NCBI RefSeq assembly: GCF_945859685.1
Contig: NC_079150.1
Location: 2,540,831-2,604,830 of the forward strand
Length of the DNA stretch: 64,000 bases
Direction: 5' to 3'
Origin: Eupeodes corollae
Taxonomy: Eukaryota; Arthropoda; Insecta; Diptera; Syrphidae
The notes under the pieces are model-generated. The model saw only the letters and a program-made list of their open reading frames with translations. It searched no databases and was not told the origin of the DNA. The position numbers and the translations under genes are program-made. Below are positions 46,253-58,200 of this stretch, one piece after another (position 1 is the stretch's first letter; the number at the start of each line of letters is the position of its first letter).

Positions 46253-49200
46253 GTAAGACAATAATTAGAAAAAAAGCTTTCATTTTTTTTATTTTTCTTA
46301 AGGGAACAGAAAAATACAACCCACTAATTTCTTAAATAATATGAGTAGTGAAGATTCGGAAATAACTTCGTTTCGTGGATTTTTTAATTAAACAAATTTT
46401 AAGACGACTTTGATAACTCATACGATAAAATGCATACAGCTTTAATTTCACAATCACTTGTGAATCCCAATTTCCTTATTAAGATAAAAAAACGAATTTT
46501 CAAGCCCGAAAAGTCGACTAATTTCGAGTTTCAAAGAAATCTAACCAAAAGAAAAGAAATTCACAATATTTAAAGATTGTTCAAAAATTTTAAGTTTAAC
46601 TTCTGTAATAGAAAATTTTACATTCATTATAAGTTCTTATTACGGTTTTTGACGAATTTTTATAATAAAGAGCGCCAAGGGTGTCATTCATGAGTGATTG
46701 TAAAGATACCTAGCTCACGTAATAACTGCTTAATTGTCTTGTAAAATATTAAATCTTGTAAACCATCGTAGTCAAAATTTTGGAATAAACTATCAAAATT
46801 TACAAATAAATATATTTTTTTATTAAATAAAACATTACTTAACCTTAGAAAACGCCCTGGCTTTTTGGTTGTATCATGTAAATCACCCTGTGATTATTTT
46901 ATAATGAAGATAAAGATAAAAAGGGGTTCACTTATTTTATAATACTCAGACTTGTTTTGTTGAAAGATCGCTTTAAATAATATAACAAAAAAAATATAAT
47001 TTTCTGATTTATTCGATATTATAATTGGCTAACTTGATTTGAATAAAAGTTTATTGGTGACAACTTGTCAACAAAATCGTCGGTAACATTAAAAAGATAA
47101 AAAAAATGTCAAATTGTATGTTTTCTTTTAATTGTTGAACACGATGAATCAAATTTAATAAATTGAAATATATTAATCTCAATCCTTAAGAGAAACAGAA
47201 GAGGGCTGAATATGTTGTATTTTTTATTTAATTTGAATACAAAATCCGGGTTCTATGATTATAAATTATTTAATTTATTATAAAAAAAATGAAGTCCTTA
47301 TTCCAAATTCTTTTAAAAGTGAAATTTGTTTCATTTTCATTGTAAACATTTTTTCAATTTACTTTTATATCTTTACTTTATTTTAGCAGCCAGGACAAAA
47401 TAATAACAATAACAGTAACACTGGTAATGGAAGCAATAGCGGTGCTGCTGGTGGTGGACTTGTAGGTGGTGGAACATCTGCTGCAGCTGCTAAAAACCAA
47501 CTCGAACAGTTGAACACAATGCGTGAGGCTTTGTTTTCCCAAGATGGCTGGGGTTGCCAACATGTTAATCAAGATACAAATTGGGAAGTTCCCAGCTCAC
47601 CAGAACCAACAAACAAAGACCCATCGGCCGGACCACCCATATGGAAACCAAATATTAATAATGGCACCGATTTGTGGGAATCTAATTTACGAAATGGTGG
47701 TCAACCACCACCACAACCAGTACAAAAAACTCCATGGGGTCACACCCCTTCGACAAATTTAGGTGGCACGTGGGGTGAAGATGATGATGGCACCGATACT
47801 AGTAATGTTTGGACTGGTGCACCAGCAAACCAGGCCGGCCCACAATGGGGTCAAACGAGTGGGGGCCCTGGGACCGGAGGTTTGTGTTTTCTTGTTTACT
47901 TACATTTCTGTTTAAAAATACAATTTTTATTTAGGCAGCAGTAATACTGGAGCTACTACTACAAATGCATGGGGTGATCCACGTGATATGAGACCTTGCC
48001 CCATTGATATCCGCAATGTTGATCCAAGGGAACTACGCACACCTAATACGGACCCACGTGATATGAGGGGAATGATTGACCCCCGCGATCCCATACGCGG
48101 TGATCCACGAGGAATATCGGGCCGCCTAAATGGCACATCAGAAATGTGGGGGCAACACCATCCAATTCCACCACATGGGCAAATACCACTTAACAAAATG
48201 GTGGCAACAGCTTCAGCGGCTGTGCAACCTGTTGCGACTGGAGCCAGCACAAATACCCAATGGGGATCAGCACAATCAGTAGTAGGACCGAAGGATATGA
48301 CAGCTGTAATGGGAAGCGGTGCCGGCAATACAGGTATAGCAAGCAGCCAAGGTGGCGGGAAACAACCGACCGGATGGGAAGAACCATCGCCTCCTCCGCA
48401 ACGACGAAATATACCAAATTATGACGATGGTACGTCTTTGTGGGGACAACAATCTCGCGTACCTGGTGGTGGCTCTCACTGGAAGGATATGTCCGATCCA
48501 ATGTCACGAAACCATCTCATTCGCGGAGCTATTGGCAACCCGAATGTAGTTGGTGGTAACGGAGGTGGAAGTAATGCGGGTGTCAATAACTCTGTGGGTG
48601 TTGGTGGCCCAGTAAGTGGTAATCCTGGTAGCACTAATTCAGCACCCATGAACAGCGGTGGTGGTCCACCAGGTCGACTTGGTGGAGTTCCAGCAGTAGG
48701 TCCACAATTGAAACCTGACAGCACAATGTGGGTGCATCCAGCAGCGGCGGCTGCGGCTGCAGCAGCTGCAGCAGCAGCCGCAGTGGCTGCCAATACTCCT
48801 CGAAACAATGGGGCTTGGGGTGACGATCATAACACAGGTTCCGGTCCTAATTGGGGCGATGACAAAGCTCCTGGTATGGCCAACTTAAGTGGTGCCGGTG
48901 GTGGATCATGGAATGATAGCACAGCCGCAGCAGCTTGGAACAAAAATCAAAACAAAATCTCAGTCGCCGGCGGTGGTGTGGGCCAAGGCGGATGGGGTGA
49001 TTCGAATGACATTGGAAATGAATGGGGCGCCCATAACATTGCCAAACCACAAGCTAAACTCGTCGGGCTAAATAGCGATATGATCAAATCGAGCAAGCAA
49101 TATCGAATGTTGGTTGAGACGGGCTTCAAAAAAGAAGACGTTGAACGTGCACTAATAGCAACGAATCTTAATGTCGAAGAAGCTGCTGAAATTCTAAACT

Positions 49201-52200
49201 CTCGTGCTAATGCAATAGAATCATGGCGAAGACATGATGAATCAATGGCACTTGGTGGCTTTGATCATTCCAATTCGGGTGGCTTCCCAGGACGCTTTCC
49301 TTCAGCTAATCCACAACCGTCAATGCCATTCCCACCTGTCAGGGTAAGCTTAATATTATGGTAATTTGTATAAACTCTTTTTTACGGAATTAACCTTATA
49401 GAATACTAATATACTAAGCAATATGGGAGGAAATAACGTCGGGGGTAATCCAAATTTAGCAGCTCTCAACAACATTCAACCACTGCAGGTTCAAAAATAC
49501 TTAAACCAAAGTGGGCCGCATAATGTAGCTGGACCACAATCGACAGCTGTGGCTGCTTTTGGTTCAAATGCTGCAGCAGCAGCTGCTGCTGCCGCCGCAG
49601 CTTCACATAATTCGGGCCAACCAACAGCTCAGCAATTACGTATGCTTGTACAGCAAATTCAACTTGCTGTTCAAAGTGGTTACTTGTCGAGCCAAATATT
49701 AAATCAACCCCTTGCACCGGCAACTTTAGTATTATTGAATCAATTACTAAGCAATATTAAGGTAAATTATTAGAAAATTTGGTGATTGACTATCACTCAT
49801 TAAGCCGTTTACTTTTGCAGCATCTCCAAGGAGCTCAAGCGTCCTTAGGTCGAGGCAATAATGCAAGTAACATGCAAATAAATGTAACAGTTGCAAAATA
49901 TAAGCAACAAATATCAAATCTTCAAAGCCAAATTAATGCACAGCAAGCAGTTTATGTTAAACAACAGCAGCCTCAACAACAATCACAACAACAACCACAT
50001 CCAGCTGCTACTCATGTTACAGGTGCAAATGTAGAATATCTTAGAGGACAACATGATGCCATAAGTGCTCTTCAAGGAAATTTTTCAGAAATGAATTTAA
50101 ACAAAGTAAGTAAAATTCGTTTTTTATTTCTGTACAAATTTTATTTTAATTTTTTTCAAAAATATACAAGCCTGGAGGATATCAAGGTGCTCCTAACCAA
50201 CAGTCCAGATTAAATCAATGGAAGCTTCCAGTATTAGAAAAAGATGTCCCATCTGAAAGTACTGATTTTTCACGTGCACCAGGTGCTACAGCTAAACCGA
50301 GTATTTCGTCATCAGCTGCAAATAATATGGGATCCCTTGGATTACAAGGAGATGGGTAAAATTTCTTGCATATATTTTTTTTAATAATAGTAATATTAAT
50401 TCACATTTACATTCAAATTAACATAAGAACCTGGTCAACGGGACGGAATATTGGCGATGGATGGCCTGATTCAACAAATGATAATGAGAATAAAGACTGG
50501 CCAGTTGCTCAACCTTCAGCTGCAACTGCTTTTACTGATTTAGTTCCAGAGTTTGAACCCGGAAAGCCGTGGAAGGTTTGTTCATCTTATTGTATATTTT
50601 AATGTTTGCTTACATTTTAAATGTTGTATCATTCTTGCATGAAAAAAGGGCTCGCAAATCAAGAGTATAGAAGATGACCCAAGTATAACTCCTGGTAGTG
50701 TAGCTAGATCTCCATTGTCTATTAATCCGACGCCAAAAGAAGCTGATATTTTTGCAAATACAAGCAAAAATTCTCCGACTGATTTACCACCATTAAGTTT
50801 AACATCATCAACATGGAGTTTTAATCCTTCAACTAGTAATCAAAATTTTCCAAGGTAAGTCGGTTTATTTTATTTTGTAAAAATATATATGTTAATGTAT
50901 ATTGGATATTTCTTTTTGTCTATGTCTAGTTGGTCAGATAATGTTTCACAGCAATCAGAATTATGGCCTATGAATAAATCTTCTCGTGGTCCACCGCCAG
51001 GCTTAGGTACAAATAAAACTAGTGGAGGTGTTAATGTATCTGTTGCCTCTGTAACTAATCCATCCGCTGTAACTGGTAGCTCAAATGGTTGGATAGGAAG
51101 TGGTTTAGGTGGCCGTGTTCCAAGTTCTAATTCAAATTGGACAACTACAAATTCCAGTTGGAATTCAAATTGGCTGCTATTAAAAAATTTAACAACTCAA
51201 GTAAGTTAAAATGTGTATATATTAGTGATAAATTCTGTCTTAAACATAAAGCTATTGAACAATATTGATGTTTTATTATGCAAAGATGCTTCTACCACAT
51301 ATTTAAGTGAATTGTAATGGAGAGGAATAATAATGATGAAAGAATTTAAATTGCATTCCGAATCTAATTTGATTAAAACTCTTAGTTTTAAAAATTGACA
51401 AAAATAAATAATAATTACTGTTTTCCTTTTAAATAGATCGATGGTTCGACACTACGTACCTTGTGCATGCAACATGGTCCTCTTATAAATTTCCATTTGT
51501 ATTTGAATCAAGGAATTGCCTTATGTAAATATGCAACTAGAGAAGAAGCAAACAAAGCACAAATGACATTAAATAATTGTGTTCTTGGCAATACAACAAT
51601 ATGCGCCGAATCACCAAACGAAACGGAAGTTCAGAGTATTTTACAACATTTACCGCCATCTGTTGGTCAAGCCAATGTCCCAGTTAGTGGGGTATCTGTG
51701 AGTGGTGGTGGTAGTAATTCTGGCAATGGTGGTGTTGTTGGAGGTGGCAACGGTGTATCATCGAATGTTGCCAATGTAGTTGGTGGTGTCAATAATTCTG
51801 GACCAAACGGGCCCGGAAATAATAATAATGGCAATAATTCTGGCGTTGGTGGTGGAAACGGCACTAATAATCCCCAAAACTCAGGAAATAATTCAGGTGG
51901 AGGTAGCAGCGGCGGTGTAGTGTCGAGCGGTGGAAATGGTAGCAATTCAGCATGGCGACAACAAAATCCACAAAATCAATCTAGGCCGACAGGTAGGGAA
52001 ACTGATTTTGAGTACATAAAGAATTACGTACGTTCTATTGTTGAAGACTGAGTTTTCTTATTTTAAATAAATAATACAACAAAAAACGCATATATATATA
52101 CACACAAGTGTAATATTTATGTGTTTGTCAAAAAAAAAAACAATACATTCATACGAAAACTGATTTTTGCACTTCCTTTTTCGTCGCGTTAAAAATTCAT

Positions 52201-55200
52201 TATATTTATACATATTAGCATATTCTATTAAAATCTATGAATTTAACTGTGAATTATTCTATGAATTAAACTTTTCAAAAAAAACGCCTTTTTTAAATGT
52301 ATCTCAATTCGATACTCAATAAAATAAACAAATTAGAATGAGTTAAAAAGAGGATCAGTCACTTTAAATTTTAATTAATAAATATATAAACACTGCATGT
52401 ATTTAAACCCAGAAATATTTGCATATGAAAAAATAGTTTAAAATTTATATTTATTATTAGTGTTAGCTTTTATTATTATAATGTAGATTTACGTATTCCG
52501 GAATAAGCAGTGGTAATATTCCCTGTTTTTCACATTGTAAAATCGCGATATATTTTTATAGTGATTCATTATTTTTTGGATGGTTACAAATATGAAGCTT
52601 CGATAAAAATTGCAGATGATATCCTTACTGTCTCCTTGTAGTATTCAATTTATTTAATTCTTATTGATCTCTTGATCCACTTATTTTATTTGTTTTATCG
52701 ATTTAAAAGCCCTCAGATTCTATAAATGTATCCATATATCGTAGAAACCTGCTGAAGCGAAAAGAATTTTGTGTTGGTTTCACATCCACAATCGTTAACG
52801 AAAACAGCAGAACATTTTCTGGTACACAAAAAAAAAGAACATACAATTTTGATATTAATTAATGTACTGGGTAGATCAATTGCAAGAGACAGAAATAAAT
52901 GTTCCAAGGCTTTTCGATTTTTACTTCATCAAATCATAGCTATCATCACGCTGACTGTCACCTTGTCATTAAAAAACCTAAGGGTGCGATTTTAAATAAT
53001 ACTTTGGTTAGCTCTGGCTGATTTAATAGTATCTTAATTTTCAGTTTTGAAAAAATGCTTTTCTGTTAGATAGAGAGTACTATTCAAATAATTTTATCTG
53101 TTTCAAAATGTATTTTTAAAAATGATAAAATAGATTGAAGATCATATTTTGAAAAAAAGATTCAAAAGAAATCATGTCAAAAAGCAAATTATTTTGTGAC
53201 TTGAATATGGGTTTGGTATTTTATTTATAAGATCACTAATTCAGGAAAAAATCTCGAATTCTATTGAGTGTCGAGGAAGGAAAATAAGCATTGCCTTCTG
53301 TGAGAAATCAAAATTTCCTTCCTTTCCTCTGTCTCATTTAAGCTTTTTCTAGATTATTTGTTTTTCCTCATATATCGCACAAATGAATTACTGCAGTATT
53401 TTGTTTATTTTACGTTGTAAAAACGTCCCTATTGATCGGGTTCGGAGTGATTCTCTCCAAAAATGACTTTAATGTTGAAACACTAATCCATTTGTTTAAC
53501 TTACTTCTTTTCCAATAGTATTCCACAAAAATATTATAAATTTGAAACAAGTGTTCTAGATATTTATTTAATGTACTCTTCTCTTTAAGAACTTTTTGCT
53601 GTGAAGTTTACGCTATGTTTCCTTACTTTTACTATTTATGGTTTTTCCAGTTTGTTTAATTTAAAGTATATAATACAAGAATAAGTTTTGCGTTTCTTCT
53701 TAAAACAATTCCTTATTGTAAGTTTTTACAATTATATTTATACAGATCATTATTTTTTATGAAACAATTATTATTATTCTTGAACATTGCTTAATTTTAC
53801 AATGATGTTCATTAAAAAACACGCTATTTTCATCAACTATTATTTTAAATACTCCTTCATTAATTATATTTTTTTGTTACCAATTTATTTAAAACATAAC
53901 TTTAAATGTTTGAAAATAGGGGAATTTTCTTAGATATTTTCAATAAAGCAATGTTTTTAAATTTAAAAAAACTGGTACTCAAAAGATTAATCATCATGAA
54001 CATTAGTCAAAATAAGAGGAACATTTCTTAATTTTTGATTTTGCTTAAGTAAAGCTAAAGCGTTTTCTTCAATAAAGAATTTTTTGAATACACAATAGAT
54101 GCAATTAATGTATAAAGGGGTTATACATATTAATATTAATATTGTTAAACACAGTGCGAGTGTTGGAATTTAGCAGAGAGATACAAAGAAAGACATAAAG
54201 TTTTGTAATCAAAATGGAAAGGAAAAACCGATTTGGGTAAATTAATCCTAATTTTTGGTTTACGACTGAAAAAAGAATCTCTTTACTTGGGTAAACTGAT
54301 TGGCAATCTTAGAAGCAGAAATGGAAATAACATTGCTTATATAAATGTCGATAAACATCGAAAGATATGAAACATCGCGGCGGTATTTAAGTGATACATG
54401 GGACTTCCAACAAGAAGAACTTTTGAAGAAAAGTGGTACTTGGAAAAAATAATAAATTAACAAAAAGAATAAATACTACAAAGGTTCGCAACATTTAATC
54501 AAGCTGTTTGGGCCAGTCTATTATAAAGACTGCATAAAAAGGACTCTAAGATCTTGAGAACCAATACAACTTTCTAAAAATCACAAATTAAAAAGCATAA
54601 ACAAGAAAGTGAACAATAAAACTCAATTAATTCATTTTAGTTTCGACTTAGCAAAGCAATACTAATAAACGTTAAGCTTTGTTCCTATTATTTTGGCCAT
54701 AACTACATGTAAAAAGACACACAAAATATTTTTATTTTAAATTATAAATCTCTGGCAATTTGTTTTTTTGTATTTAAATGAAACTACGGACGGGAAAATT
54801 CATAAAGATTTTATGTTTGATTTGGCGTTCGAAGATATGAACCGTTTGATTGAAATACTTACATATATTAATAAGAGTATATGAAAACCATAGTACTTTC
54901 ATGATAGAAAAGTGCGGCATCTACATATTGTTTGTCTAACGTCTACTAGAGACATTATTTTCAGCTGGGAGACTTACTAATCATGAGAATCCGAAACAAA
55001 CGAAAATGGAAAGACTTGAGTTAACGGGAGTCTGAGTGAATAAGAAAAACACTTTTGTTTTAAGGAATACAATAACGAAAGGGTATCTAAAAAACTGTAG
55101 TAGTAGATGAACTACAATTTCGTGTAGGTATTTTGTATGGTTGCGTGAGATTTTTATTTTTGATGATTGGGTTATTATATTAGAAAATAATAATTTGAAT

Positions 55201-58200
55201 TTATTAGGTAACTGTTTAAATAATTTAAAAAATGTTGATATCCTAATGGCCTTATATTTTTTTCAAAGAAGTTCAAATTAGCAAAGTCAAGTAAAGATGA
55301 TTTTTCGATAATAATGCGATTGAAAGAAGGATTTTTAAAATTTTGAGATATTATAACCAAATAAAACAGTTTGTTTCATGTTTTATTTTTTTAACATTCA
55401 AAAAGAAATAAAACAAATATAAATTAGAAAGACTTCTACCCTCTTTGAATCATCGCCTATTTTAGAAAAGATTTACGTCTACACCAATCTTGTCCCATTT
55501 TTACGGTATTTTCACGGTTAGTGCTAATTACATCAACTTAATTTTTTGAATTGCATAAACATACGTTTTATGCCTTTGCCCTAGTCTTAAATATCTAAAT
55601 TCTAGCCAATTCATGTTTGCAAACTCAAAATAAAAGTTTTGAATCATGTTCTAAAATAATATTGACGAATGATCCTGCATGTATCCATTTGGAATTTTGT
55701 AGATAACCAAATTACGATTAGTCATTTGACTTTTTTAATTTTTTTTTTAAATTGATTTTTAAAATTACTGCTTACTATATTCTCAATAACCAAATTAGGG
55801 GCAAATCCAAACCTAATAGAGTGATTATGAAGTCGGATTCAATCTTAGGCTATAAACATGGCCATGTCATAAAAGTCAGTTACGAAATATTATGGCTCAA
55901 CTTTCCTGTATTCAATTGAAAAAGATAATTTACACAAACGCTAGCTCAAATCCTATAGTGTCCCCAAACAGCAGGGTTAAATCCGAAAAAGAAAAAAACT
56001 GTTTGTAACAGTGTGTCCTCGCCTTAATATTTTAAATCTGTCCTATTGAGACTCCACCTTAACTGTACAAACAAATCTGAATGATAGTTGTACTTCTGTA
56101 ATGGAAAGTCACTCCAATAGCATGGAAATGTGTTATATAATTCAAGCAAAAAAGACATACCTTTCCACTTGAGAAATCTTCCTAGAAATCTTACAAAGAA
56201 AAACAACCAAAAATACACAATACCAACAATCTGCGATGCAATAAAAAATAATTACTTTGCGTAGGTACACATCTGTTCGTGTGCTAAGACAACCTTGTGT
56301 AGAAATAAACACAGTTCAAAAAATTGTGTCAATTCAGCTAAGCACTTGACGCAGCCATAGCTATCATCCCCCTTTTTATAAACGATATATATGCATATTA
56401 TTTTTACTTCCATGTACTCATGTAAACAAAAAAACATTCTTGGGTTTGTATCCCGTATTTTGTGTATTTTTTGTCGCGCCAAAAGTTTCTGCTTATGATA
56501 GTACTATGGTTTTCATATACAGGGTTCCAACTTCACCAACTTTGATGAATCTTGGATGTAAATATAAACAATTTAAAAAACAAAAAAAAAACACACATTG
56601 TTATTCTAACTTTTTCTATCAAGCCTCAATTAGTTTCAAATTAAGTTTTTCAAATATCTAAAATCGCAAACTAGGTGTTAAGAATAAATGACAACTAGAC
56701 ATTTCTATGATAAGGGTAGCATTGATCATTTTTTGTATTCCCGCTTCAAATTCGAAACTAAATGTTTATTTTACTGTCTAATCGTCCTCGATTATATTGT
56801 AGTTTATTTGTGGGTAATGATAGGAAACTTACTTGAATTGTGAATATATCCAAATTAACCATGAATTCCCAATTCTTCTGTAGGATTCTATTATAAAACC
56901 AGTGATTGTTTCATAAAGTTTGTACTTAATTATTTATAAACTTAACTTTCTTTCAAGTTTATTTTTAAAGCAAATTATGTGGGTTCTGTTTACTCAAACA
57001 TATAAATAAAAAAATAAATTGGGTGGAGAAACAGACCGTTGAGTGACCATTGTGTGCGAGTACTGTTATCAGCGATAGAGGGGACCCACTGTTTTAAGCC
57101 GAATTCGAATGGCTAATTTAAGAAAGCACTTTTCATGACAAGAGAATTTGTCAAGTCCTCGCAAGAAGCAGTGCCCGTGAAAAAACATGGGAAGGGATCG
57201 AACCACAGACCTCTGGTATGACAATCCAACGCACTAACCATCATGCCACGGGTGCTACTCAAACATATACCAAACACAAATATAATAGTTCACGCCGATC
57301 AAATTAATGGTTTAGTTGTTCGATAAGTGATTTTTTTTTAAATATTGTTTCTTTTCTCCTTCCATGTTTTAAATATTCATTAATATACAATTCAGGGAAC
57401 AATGTTAAACCACAATAACAATTAGCTCAGCAAACAAAAACTAACTATAACCAACGAAATTGTCGATATGAAAGTTGATTTTACACTAAAAACGGATGTT
57501 CTAAAATCATCTCTTTTGATGTTTAAATAGGAACCTATATTTGCCAGAGGTGGCGCTTATGAATTAGCACGAATAAAATTAATATGAATACTTCAAAAGC
57601 TTCTTGTAACTTACCACCGAGTCAAGCTTCATTGTTTTGTCTTCTAGTTATATATACAAGTACTTTTATTAAGTTTTTTTTGTTTGTGTAATTAAATATA
57701 AAATTATAGCTTATGTGAGTTGTTACAATTATATAAATTTAAAATATATGTCATTATTTGAAGAAATATAATAAAGACACAATTTTAAATTTCATTTGTT
57801 TTTATTCTTTTTTAGAATAGCAAGAAAATAAGCTATTATAAAATATATATTTTTTTAATTTTATAAATATAATGATGATAATAGAAAAATGTAACAAATA
57901 ACTTTTCTTCAATATTTTTGTTTAAGTATTTGGGGTAGCAAATCGAAAAACTCTGTGAATAACCGCTTCGAATCGATAATCTCAGTTGAGATCTAAGATT
58001 AAGTTTAGTTTCTCCGTAAAACGCATAACTTTGATTGTATCTTTTATTAATTGAAGAATAGTATTTAAGTAAACTTGGACTGCAGTACATTTCAAGTATC
58101 AAGTGCCTGCTACTGGGTACTTGGAAATCACCAATACCAATACAGTTTCAAGTACATTTACTAGGCACTGCAATACTAGTATTTTTTAAATACTTTTACC

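Noticed and set aside
48190..48830. Several minus-strand frames and an alternative plus-strand frame over gw
   Set aside because: They shadow the conserved GW182 frame and lack motifs.
57005..57255. Functional tRNA gene, because of the A and B boxes
   Set aside because: No closed acceptor stem, and the boxes continue into the SINE body flanked by a target duplication.
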